A DNA stretch of 64,000 bases from Parabacteroides distasonis ATCC 8503 (lineage in GTDB: Bacteria; Bacteroidota; Bacteroidia; Bacteroidales; Tannerellaceae), in NCBI RefSeq assembly GCF_000012845.1, contig NC_009615.1, positions 1,139,501 to 1,203,500 on the forward strand. The letters run 5' to 3'. A model generated the notes under the pieces. The model was not told where the DNA came from. It was given only the letters and a program-made list of their open reading frames with translations, and searched no databases. Shown here one piece after another: positions 54,467 through 62,122 of this stretch. The position numbers and the translations under genes are program-made. Each line of letters starts with the position of its first letter. The first letter of the stretch is position 1.

Positions 54467-54670
54467 TGTCGTTAAGTTTTAAATTCGCTTCGCGAAAATA
54501 CTTACAATTCCGCTAAGAACAAAGAGCTTCGTTCTATATACTTAAATGAGTCCGGCAAACAGTTCTCGTTATTCTATCAAGATTGATGAAGATATGATTA
54601 TGGACAGAAAGGGATGTATAGTATGTGTTTATAAATCAATATATTGCAGTTTCTTAAAATTTCTTATAAG

Positions 54671-54751
54671 GAAAACTTTTGTTTTGCTATAGAAAAACTT
54701 TAGTTCCACTAGGGAGAAACTTTAGTTTCATGCTGTAGAAACTAAAGTTTC
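54671..54751. repeat. Tandem degenerate AAACTTTAGTT units ending in a palindrome
   Basis: Units related to GAAAACTTTAGTTTC begin near 54671, 54692, 54716 and 54738, about 21-24 nt apart. The last two are exact inverted copies (54716-54729 and 54738-54751), giving a perfect 14-bp stem. The surrounding 54467-55072 contains no gene. Confidence 0.6.
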
Positions 54752-54969
54752 TTCAGCAAAAAACTCCTGAGTCTTCCTATTGGAAATAAATAGACACAAA
54801 TAAAAGAAAAAGATCATATAATTATATGTAAGGGGCAAAGAGATAGGCGGGAAATCCGATGGGAAATGGAAGCGTCAACAAACTTCCGCACGCAAATGTA
54901 AGCATTTGCTGGATATAAATGGTAAAGAATAGTTGTAAAACATGTAAAAATCTTTAACGCTATTCGTGC

Positions 54970-55024
54970 TTGCAAAGTAGAAATAGCATATATTTGCAGC
55001 ATTGCAAAGTTGAGATAGCAATAT
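54970..55024 (+). promoter_or_regulatory. ppdK promoter with duplicated element
   Basis: The -7 box TATATTTG is at 54989-54996. A 22-nt element beginning TTGCAAAGT.GA.ATAGCA occurs at 54970 and again at 55002, 32 bp apart, overlapping and following the promoter. Confidence 0.6.
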
Positions 55025-55072
55025 AACAGTTGAAATCAACAAAACTAGAATCTAAATTCAATACTGTCGAAT

Positions 55073-57793
55073 ATGGAAAGAAAAAGAGTTTACACGTTCG
55101 GAAATGGAAAAGCCGAAGGTAAGGCAGATATGAGAAATCTGCTGGGTGGTAAAGGCGCTAACCTTGCCGAGATGAATCTGATTGGTGTACCGGTTCCTCC
55201 GGGATTCACGATTACAACAGAAGTTTGTATAGAGTATTACGAGTTAGGCAAAGATAAAGTCGTAGAGTTGCTGAAAGCGGATGTTGAGAAGGCGATCGCT
55301 AATATCGAAACGTTAATGAACTCTAAGTTCGGTGATGTTGCCAATCCTCTGTTAGTTTCAGTTCGCTCCGGTGCCCGTGCGTCCATGCCAGGTATGATGG
55401 ATACGATATTGAACCTTGGCTTGAACGACGAGGTAGTGGAAGGATTGTCTCGTAAGACGGGCAACGCTCGTTTCGCTTGGGACTCTTATCGTCGTTTCGT
55501 TCAAATGTACGGAGATGTCGTATTAGGCATGAAACCGACAAGCAAAGAGGATATCGATCCGTTTGAGGCGATCATCGAGGAAGTAAAGAAAGCGAAAGGC
55601 GTTAAGTTAGATAACGAGCTTGACGTTGAAGATTTGAAAACATTGGTCTCTAAATTTAAGGCAGCCGTTAAGGCCCAGACCGGACAGGATTTCCCGACTT
55701 GCGCTTATGAACAATTGTGGGGCGCTATCTGTGCCGTGTTCAATAGCTGGATGAATGAGCGTGCTATCCTGTATCGTAAGATGGAAGGTATTCCAGACGA
55801 GTGGGGAACGGCGGTTAGCGTACAAGCCATGGTATTCGGTAATATGGGCGATACTTCCGCTACAGGCGTTTGTTTCTCTCGTGACGCGGGTAATGGTGAG
55901 GACTTGTTCAATGGTGAGTACTTGATTAACGCTCAAGGTGAGGATGTTGTAGCAGGTATCCGTACCCCGCAACAGATTACGAAGATCGGTTCACAACGTT
56001 GGGCTGAACGTGCCGGAATCTCAGAAGAAGAACGTATTGCTAAATATCCGTCCATGGAAGAAGCCATGCCGGAAATCTATAAGCAATTAGACGCTATCCA
56101 AGAGAAATTGGAAGATCATTATCGGGATATGCAAGATATGGAGTTTACCGTACAAGAGGGTAAACTTTGGTTCTTGCAAACCCGTAACGGCAAACGTACC
56201 GGTGCCGCTATGGTGAAAATCGCTATCGACTTATTGCATCAAGGCATGATCGACGAGAAAACAGCGTTGAACCGTATCGAGCCGAATAAACTGGATGAGT
56301 TGCTTCACCCAGTATTCGATAAAAAAGCCGAGAAACAGGCGAAAGTATGGGTAAAAGGTTTGCCGGCTTCACCGGGTGCCGCTACCGGACAGATCGTATT
56401 CTTCGCTGATGATGCCGCTAAATGGCATGCCGATGGCAAAAAGGTTGTCATGGTCCGTATTGAGACTTCTCCGGAAGACTTGGCCGGTATGGCTGTCGCC
56501 GAAGGTATCCTTACCGCTCGTGGAGGTATGACTTCTCACGCCGCTGTCGTGGCTCGTGGCATGGGTAAGTGCTGTGTATCCGGCGCTGGTGCCTTGAATA
56601 TCGATTATAAGAACAAGACTGTAGACGTCGATGGCGTAACCTTGAAAGAAGGTGATTATATCTCTATCAATGGTACGACCGGGGAAGTCTATGTAGGACA
56701 GGTCGAGACGAAAGCGGCAGAGTTGTCAGGTGACTTCGCGGAGCTAATGGCTTTAGCCGATAAATATACAAAATTACAAGTTCGTACAAACGCTGATACG
56801 CCTCACGACGCTTCGATCGCTCGTAGCTTCGGTGCCGTTGGTATTGGCCTTTGCCGTACGGAGCATATGTTCTTCGAAGGTGAGAAGATCAAAGCTATGC
56901 GTGAGATGATCTTGGCCGAGGACGCTGAAGGTCGTAAGAAAGCGTTGGCGAAGATCCTTCCTTATCAGAAAGAGGACTTTAAGGGTATCTTCAAGGCTAT
57001 GGCCGGATGTCCTGTTACCGTTCGTTTGCTCGATCCTCCTTTGCATGAGTTCGTTCCTCACGATTTGAAAGGTCAAGAGGAAATGGCTGAGACAATGGGC
57101 GTGTCCGTTAAGGAGATCCAAAAACGTGTGGAATCTCTTTGCGAGCATAACCCGATGTTGGGTCACCGTGGTTGCCGTCTAGGTAATACATATCCGGAAA
57201 TTACGGAAATGCAGACTCGGGCCATTTTAGGTGCCGCTTTGGATTTGAAGAAAGAAGGTATTGAGGCTAAACCGGAAATCATGGTACCATTAACAGGAAT
57301 CTTATATGAATTCAAGGAACAAGAGAAGGTGATCCGTACCGCGGCCGAAGAGCTATTCAAGGAAGTTGGCGATCGTATCGAATTCAAGGTAGGTACGATG
57401 ATCGAGATTCCTCGTGCGGCATTGACAGCGGATCGTATCGCTTCCAGCGCCGAATTCTTCTCATTCGGAACGAATGATTTGACTCAGATGACATTTGGTT
57501 ACTCTCGTGACGATATCGCTTCCTTCTTACCGGTTTACTTAGAGAAGAAGATTTTGAAGGTCGATCCGTTCCAAGTACTAGACCAAAATGGTGTAGGACA
57601 GCTGGTTCGTATGGCAACTGAGAAAGGTCGTGCCATCCGTCCGGATTTGAAATGTGGTATTTGCGGCGAGCATGGTGGTGAGCCTTCTTCCGTTAAGTTC
57701 TGCCATAAAGTTGGCTTGAATTACGTATCATGTTCACCTTTTAGAGTGCCCATCGCTCGTATCGCAGCGGCGCAAGCGGCTCTAGAAGACTAA
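55073..57793 (+). CDS. ppdK: Pyruvate, phosphate dikinase
   Basis: 906 residues, full length. ATP-grasp N-terminal domain (VYTFGNGKAEGKADMRNLLG), the phosphohistidine domain GGMTSHAAVVARGMGKCC and the C-terminal TIM barrel with the catalytic Cys in KCGICGEHGGEPSSV. Interconverts pyruvate/ATP/Pi with PEP/AMP/PPi; in anaerobic Bacteroidales it runs glycolysis or gluconeogenesis around pyruvate kinase. Single gene with strong terminator. Confidence 0.97.
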   Translation: MERKRVYTFGNGKAEGKADMRNLLGGKGANLAEMNLIGVPVPPGFTITTEVCIEYYELGKDKVVELLKADVEKAIANIETLMNSKFGDVANPLLVSVRSGARASMPGMMDTILNLGLNDEVVEGLSRKTGNARFAWDSYRRFVQMYGDVVLGMKPTSKEDIDPFEAIIEEVKKAKGVKLDNELDVEDLKTLVSKFKAAVKAQTGQDFPTCAYEQLWGAICAVFNSWMNERAILYRKMEGIPDEWGTAVSVQAMVFGNMGDTSATGVCFSRDAGNGEDLFNGEYLINAQGEDVVAGIRTPQQITKIGSQRWAERAGISEEERIAKYPSMEEAMPEIYKQLDAIQEKLEDHYRDMQDMEFTVQEGKLWFLQTRNGKRTGAAMVKIAIDLLHQGMIDEKTALNRIEPNKLDELLHPVFDKKAEKQAKVWVKGLPASPGAATGQIVFFADDAAKWHADGKKVVMVRIETSPEDLAGMAVAEGILTARGGMTSHAAVVARGMGKCCVSGAGALNIDYKNKTVDVDGVTLKEGDYISINGTTGEVYVGQVETKAAELSGDFAELMALADKYTKLQVRTNADTPHDASIARSFGAVGIGLCRTEHMFFEGEKIKAMREMILAEDAEGRKKALAKILPYQKEDFKGIFKAMAGCPVTVRLLDPPLHEFVPHDLKGQEEMAETMGVSVKEIQKRVESLCEHNPMLGHRGCRLGNTYPEITEMQTRAILGAALDLKKEGIEAKPEIMVPLTGILYEFKEQEKVIRTAAEELFKEVGDRIEFKVGTMIEIPRAALTADRIASSAEFFSFGTNDLTQMTFGYSRDDIASFLPVYLEKKILKVDPFQVLDQNGVGQLVRMATEKGRAIRPDLKCGICGEHGGEPSSVKFCHKVGLNYVSCSPFRVPIARIAAAQAALED

Positions 57794-57835
57794 TCAAGGG
57801 GTTGATTTTTAATAGTTTAAGCACACGATAGGCAG

Positions 57836-57874
57836 GAGGGTGGATTGAGTGATCAATCTACCCTCTATTTTTTT
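57836..57874 (+). terminator. Strong terminator of ppdK
   Basis: 13-bp stem (57836-57848 with 57853-57865, one G-U), 4-nt loop, then TATTTTTTT. It insulates the invertible segment that follows. Confidence 0.9.
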
Positions 57875-57942
57875 ATAGTCATATGGTATAATCTTATATA
57901 TCAGGATATTGAAGTGGTGGGGAAGGCAACAAAACGACTAGT

Positions 57943-58113
57943 TTAATCGTTCGTTTTAATTAGTCGTTTGCAAATATCGCAAAAAACATTTACTCATGAA
58001 AGTCAAAAAGACTTTAGAATATAATTTTGATGCGGTTTTTGGGGTATTTTACTAAACCTATATGTTCCCTATAAAATAATCGATATAAACGACTAATTAA
58101 AACGAACGATTAA
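57943..58113 (+). promoter_or_regulatory. Probable invertible promoter: 27-bp perfect inverted repeats around 117 bp
   Basis: 57943-57969 and 58087-58113 are exact reverse complements (27 bp); the bases flanking them do not match, so the repeat boundary is sharp. The 117-bp interior (57970-58086) carries a forward -7 box TAATTTTG at 58022-58029 and no recognisable -7 box in the other direction. Each arm region also has internal AAACGA/TCGTTT symmetry, as expected of recombinase sites. In the orientation present here the promoter faces the histidine kinase at 58174 (ON). Inversion would point it at the ppdK terminator. Inversion itself has not been shown. Confidence 0.7.
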
Positions 58114-58173
58114 TTCATTCGTTTTTTATGGCTAAACCCTCTTTTTGCATAAATATAATGAGAACGGATATAT

Positions 58174-59268
58174 ATGAAAACGACATTAGGCATAGAGTTC
58201 GAGCTTTTTTTTCCTCAGATAAGTCATCGTGCCAAGATCGGCTGCGCAAAGTATGATTTGTCCACTGGGGAAGGAGTGGCGATGGAACAATGGTATCTGA
58301 ATATGGGTGAAGTTCCGGGAACTCCATTGAGCCAGATAGTAGGCATATATTCCAATGTCAAGCCAGAAGACCGTGAATGCTTGAAAACTTCCTTGAGCCG
58401 ACTTGTCCACGGAGAAACTGATCATGATCAACGGGAAGCCCGGGTCAAGGATGGCGAGGGATGGAAATGGATTCGTCTGGATATAATGGAGGCGGGTCTG
58501 GAGAAATCAAGCCCCATCCTATTACTGATGAATTATGATATATCTGAACTGAAAGCGATGGAAGAACGAATGCTGAAGGCCGAGAAATCAGAGCGTTTGA
58601 AATCCTCCTTTTTGGCAAACATCAGCCATGAGATCCGCATGCCATTAAACGCTATTGTCGGATTCTCTTCTCTTTTAGGGGATGAAGAGGATGGTGAGCT
58701 AAGACAAGAGTATATTAATCTTATTCAGACCAATAATGAGTTATTATTGGGTATCGTTAATGATGTATTGGATCTGGCTAAGCTCGAGTCTGGTACCATG
58801 ACCTTTGATTTCATGGAATTTGATCTAAGACAACTTATTGTAGAAACGGTAGCTTCTTTCCAGATCAAAGTACCGAGAGGAGTAGCTTTGACCTATCCGG
58901 CATCTTTGGATTCCTTTTTATTACGCTCCGACCGTATCCGTTTGAAACAAGTTCTTGGCAATTTTATAACAAACGCAATTAAGTACACCTCTATAGGTAG
59001 CATCATCTTGTCATATCAAGCCATGGAGAACGAGGTTCTGTTATCCGTGACCGATACGGGGGAAGGAATGTCGGAGGAAATAAAACTTCATGTGTTCGAT
59101 CGTTTTTATAAAGGACGAAACCAAAAGCAAGGCATAGGGCTTGGACTTTCTATCTGCCAAAATATAATTGAAAGGCTGGGAGGGCGTATCGGTGTTTCTT
59201 CTGAGCAGGGAAAAGGCTCTTGTTTTTGGTGCACTTTACCAATCTTTCCCCCAAAAGATACCTATTAA
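58174..59268 (+). CDS. PAS-type sensor histidine kinase (cytoplasmic)
   Basis: 364 residues, no membrane helix. A PAS-like sensor (about 15-125), a short helix, HisKA with His152 in ANISHEIRMPLNAIVGF, and HATPase_c with NFITNAIKYT, DTGEGMSEE, FDRFYKG and GIGLGLSICQNI. Soluble orphan kinase: no receiver or response regulator lies next to it, although a LytTR DNA-binding protein follows. Directly downstream of the putative invertible promoter. Confidence 0.88.
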   Translation: MKTTLGIEFELFFPQISHRAKIGCAKYDLSTGEGVAMEQWYLNMGEVPGTPLSQIVGIYSNVKPEDRECLKTSLSRLVHGETDHDQREARVKDGEGWKWIRLDIMEAGLEKSSPILLLMNYDISELKAMEERMLKAEKSERLKSSFLANISHEIRMPLNAIVGFSSLLGDEEDGELRQEYINLIQTNNELLLGIVNDVLDLAKLESGTMTFDFMEFDLRQLIVETVASFQIKVPRGVALTYPASLDSFLLRSDRIRLKQVLGNFITNAIKYTSIGSIILSYQAMENEVLLSVTDTGEGMSEEIKLHVFDRFYKGRNQKQGIGLGLSICQNIIERLGGRIGVSSEQGKGSCFWCTLPIFPPKDTY

Positions 59269-59283
59269 ATAAAGAAAATACCG

Positions 59284-59291
59284 TATATTTG
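59284..59291 (+). promoter_or_regulatory. -7 box of the LytTR gene
   Basis: TATATTTG, 35 bp before the ATG at 59327; the signalling module therefore also has an internal promoter. Confidence 0.6.
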
Positions 59292-59326
59292 TTTTTGAAA
59301 GAGAAACGAAAAAACAATTTCTACGT

Positions 59327-59716
59327 ATGGAGCGGTATTTAATTATAAAAACAAGGGATGAGTTGTTGCGCATTAAGATTGGTCAGATCCTTTATTTTGA
59401 AGCAGACAGGAACTATACGAAACTATTGTTGTCAAATGGCATCCAATTTACCTTCGCTATAAATATCGGAAAAATAGAAGAGATCTTAGAGAAGCAGGTC
59501 GCTGGTTGTAACAAGATATTAATGCGTGTCGGAAAAAGTCATATCATAAATAAAAATCATATCTTACAAATAAATCTCCCTAAGCAGCGTTTATTATTAT
59601 TGACGGAAGAGGGTAAGCCTAAAGAGTTGGTAATATCCAAGGATCCGTTGAAAGTGCTGAAAGATAATCTTGAGAAGGAGATGGGAAAGCCTCAAGAGGA
59701 AGAGGAAAAGGAATAA
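59327..59716 (+). CDS. LytTR-domain DNA-binding protein
   Basis: 129 residues, consisting of a LytTR domain alone (about 5-105): ILYFEADRNYTKLLLSNG, ILMRVGKSHIINKNHI and QINLPKQRLLLL, plus a charged tail. No receiver domain, so it is not a classical response regulator. It ends 4 bp before the FHA gene. Probably the transcriptional output of the module. Confidence 0.88.
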   Translation: MERYLIIKTRDELLRIKIGQILYFEADRNYTKLLLSNGIQFTFAINIGKIEEILEKQVAGCNKILMRVGKSHIINKNHILQINLPKQRLLLLTEEGKPKELVISKDPLKVLKDNLEKEMGKPQEEEEKE

Positions 59717-59720
59717 GACG

Positions 59721-60374
59721 ATGATTATAAAGATAGGAAAAGCAAAAGACAACGATTTTATTGCAAACGATCCTCATGTAAGCCGCCATCATGCCCGTCT
59801 GATACGTGAGGATGGTGGCAACTTATTATTGGAGGATACGGGATCTACTAACGGTACGTTCGTGAATGGTGCCCAGATCGTAAAGAAACGTGTTACTCCT
59901 ACGGATCATATTCGCTTGGGGGATAGCTATGTATTAAATCTTTCCGAGGTGCTTAAATACAATAATGATTATAGCGATGAATTTGCCGCATTGAAAAAAG
60001 TCTACGATGATTATATTCAAGCAAAAGTTAAGATTCAATCCTCTAATCAGTTTAAGACCAGATTATTTCAATCCTTACCATTTGCTTTGCCCGGAATAGT
60101 GGGGGTCGTGATAGGCTTCTTAGGGAAAGGTAGCCCGGAGCTATTCGGCATCAGCCTCCTGATAACGATTTGTGCCCCTACGGTAGGAATCTATCTAGGA
60201 GCCAAGCAGTCGGCCAAGATTCCCCAGCAATTGCAGGATATCGCCAATCAATTTAAGATAGACTATGTTTGCCCGAAATGTGGGACATTCTTGGGTGAGA
60301 TCCCTTGGGAATCATTGAAAAACCGAAAGCAATGCCCAGTTTCTTCCTGTAAGGCCAAATGGGTGAGAGAATGA
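59721..60374 (+). CDS. FHA-domain membrane protein with C-terminal zinc ribbon
   Basis: 217 residues from the ATG at 59721. FHA domain (about 1-90): IGKAKDNDFIANDPHVSRHH, LLLEDTGSTNGTFVNG - the conserved SRHH and TNGTFVNG phosphothreonine-binding blocks. Then two hydrophobic helices (FALPGIVGVVIGFLG; GISLLITICAPTVGIYLGA) and a zinc ribbon CPKCG...CPVSSCKAKW. It should read phosphothreonine marks made by the kinase at 62123. Confidence 0.88.
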   Translation: MIIKIGKAKDNDFIANDPHVSRHHARLIREDGGNLLLEDTGSTNGTFVNGAQIVKKRVTPTDHIRLGDSYVLNLSEVLKYNNDYSDEFAALKKVYDDYIQAKVKIQSSNQFKTRLFQSLPFALPGIVGVVIGFLGKGSPELFGISLLITICAPTVGIYLGAKQSAKIPQQLQDIANQFKIDYVCPKCGTFLGEIPWESLKNRKQCPVSSCKAKWVRE

Positions 60375-60474
60375 GCCTTTTCTTTTCGTATAGTAAAACA
60401 GCCTCTTTTGTACATGAAACCCAAATGTTTGATTATAAGAGAGAATAACAAGTTTATTAATCCATTGCTTTTTG

Positions 60475-60482
60475 TACTTTTG
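60475..60482 (+). promoter_or_regulatory. -7 box before the acidic mini-protein
   Basis: TACTTTTG, 35 bp before the ATG at 60517, supports that start. Confidence 0.55.
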
Positions 60483-60516
60483 TTTTCGGAATATTAATAT
60501 ATTAGGAACAAAGGTT

Positions 60517-60771
60517 ATGCAAGAAGAGGAATATACATTCGTAACTTTAGACGGCAATGACGTCATGCCAGCGGATGCTGTCATAATAGACGTGGAAGGA
60601 GGAGGTGTCGACCTAGGCGACGCCATAGTTATAGACGATAGTAGCATCGAGTCTTTCGATCATTCAGACTTTATAACATTGGCGGACGATACGGTTATGC
60701 TTTCCGATACAGATATGATGGATCTGTACTCTACGGATATGGATGGCGCAGATATTTCGTTTATCGTATGA
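60517..60771 (+). CDS. Acidic mini-protein of the phosphosignalling module
   Basis: 84 residues from ATG 60517; the frame is open upstream, but the -7 box at 60475 makes the shorter form likely. Strongly acidic (many Asp), with repeated D-[AVI]-[IVM] motifs (ADAVIIDVEGG; GDAIVIDDSSIES; ADDTVMLSDTD). No cysteine. Overlaps the next gene by 4 bp (ATGA). Family not recognised; a candidate phosphorylation target because of its TD/SD sites next to a Ser/Thr kinase (inference). Confidence 0.65.
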   Translation: MQEEEYTFVTLDGNDVMPADAVIIDVEGGGVDLGDAIVIDDSSIESFDHSDFITLADDTVMLSDTDMMDLYSTDMDGADISFIV

Positions 60772-61283
60772 TCGCAGTTAAATGTCCACATTGCCATGTA
60801 GGATTAAAGGTAGCCGAGGGGAAGATTCCCCTCGGCATTACCTCCTTTAAGTGTCCGAAATGCAAAGAGCCTATTCCTTTGTCCTTATTATCCGAGAAAA
60901 GTAATCATCAGGAAGTCGATTCCGATACGATTTTAGTGACACCTGTCAAGACTGGAATCGGCAGACTGACGGTTCTTCCAGACGCCGATACACCTGAACA
61001 AGCGTTTCCTCTTCACGAAGGGAAGGTTGTCATTGGCCGGAAGTCGAACGCCTCACAAGCTACGATGCCAATTATCACGGCTGATCGCACGATGAGTCGC
61101 GAGCATATTTGCATTGAGGTGAAAAAAGATTCAAAAGGTGGATATAAACATTTCCTTACCGACAATAATAGTAAAAACCATACGTTATATAATAACAGTT
61201 ACCTAGAGAATGGCGAGGTGGTCGTGCTCAATGATAATGACGAGATTATTATTGGTCGCACCGTCTTACGTTTTAATGAATAA
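60768..61283 (+). CDS. Zinc-ribbon FHA-domain protein
   Basis: 171 residues. N-terminal zinc ribbon (CPHCHVGLKVAEG...CPKCKEPIP), linker, then FHA domain (about 70-171) with VVIGRKSNASQA, TADRTMSREHICIEV and NNSKNHTLYNNSYLENG. In the first FHA the phosphothreonine contact is SRHH; here it is SREH, also canonical. Soluble. A likely phospho-reader partner of the other FHA protein. Confidence 0.88.
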   Translation: MIAVKCPHCHVGLKVAEGKIPLGITSFKCPKCKEPIPLSLLSEKSNHQEVDSDTILVTPVKTGIGRLTVLPDADTPEQAFPLHEGKVVIGRKSNASQATMPIITADRTMSREHICIEVKKDSKGGYKHFLTDNNSKNHTLYNNSYLENGEVVVLNDNDEIIIGRTVLRFNE

Positions 61284-61295
61284 AACTCATTTGTT

Positions 61296-62099
61296 ATGAT
61301 TATAACGATCGGTAAGCCATGTGCTATTACGGAAAAAGGAGGCAGATCGAATAACGAGGATTCCATTTACCCGCTTCCCGAACAAGTGACCCTTGACCAA
61401 AAATTGTTTATGGTTTGCGATGGTGTGGGTGGAGCCGAGAAAGGGGAGGTAGCCAGCTCATTAGCTTGCGAGTCCATACAAACTTTCTTTTCTACGTTCC
61501 TAAAGGATGATCCCACGCCAGAGTTTATCCATAAAGCCGTACATTATGCGGAAGTCTGTTTCGACTCCTATGTTCAAGAGCATCCGGAAGCGATGGGTAT
61601 GGCTACTACGCTCACCATGGCCTATATCGCTTCTTCCGGAATCGTATTGGCTCATATCGGAGATAGCCGGATCTATCATCTGAGGAAGGGGGAGATTTTA
61701 TATCAAACAGAAGATCATTCATTGGTAAATTCGTTGGTTAAATTAGGTAAGATCACTCCGGAAGAAGCGTTAACCCACCCCCAGCGGAATGTGATTATCC
61801 GGGCTATACAAGGCACTCATACTCCAACAGAAGCGGACATTATTACCTTGAACGATATTCAACCCGACGATTTCCTCTTTCTTTGTACGGACGGGGTTCT
61901 TGAAAGACTGAAGAATGAAAAGATTGCAGAGATATTTAATGGTCGTTTATCTGTTCCGGAAATAAAGGACGCTCTCATGGAAGCCTGTGACGGCAAGACT
62001 CGGGATAATTTTTCTTTTTATATCATAACTATTCAAAAAGTGGAAGATAGCATGGGTTTTAAGCAAAATATTCTCTCTTTTCTTTATTCTTTTATATAA
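61296..62099 (+). CDS. PP2C-family Ser/Thr protein phosphatase
   Basis: 267 residues. All PP2C metal and catalytic blocks: GGRSNNEDSIYPL, MVCDGVGGAEKGEVAS, AHIGDSRIYHLRKGE, LCTDGVLERL and GKTRDNFSFYII. It should remove phosphates placed by the kinase in the next gene. Same orientation, 12 bp after the FHA gene. Confidence 0.93.
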   Translation: MIITIGKPCAITEKGGRSNNEDSIYPLPEQVTLDQKLFMVCDGVGGAEKGEVASSLACESIQTFFSTFLKDDPTPEFIHKAVHYAEVCFDSYVQEHPEAMGMATTLTMAYIASSGIVLAHIGDSRIYHLRKGEILYQTEDHSLVNSLVKLGKITPEEALTHPQRNVIIRAIQGTHTPTEADIITLNDIQPDDFLFLCTDGVLERLKNEKIAEIFNGRLSVPEIKDALMEACDGKTRDNFSFYIITIQKVEDSMGFKQNILSFLYSFI

Positions 62100-62122
62100 A
62101 TAACGTACTTTTGGCAGATTAA

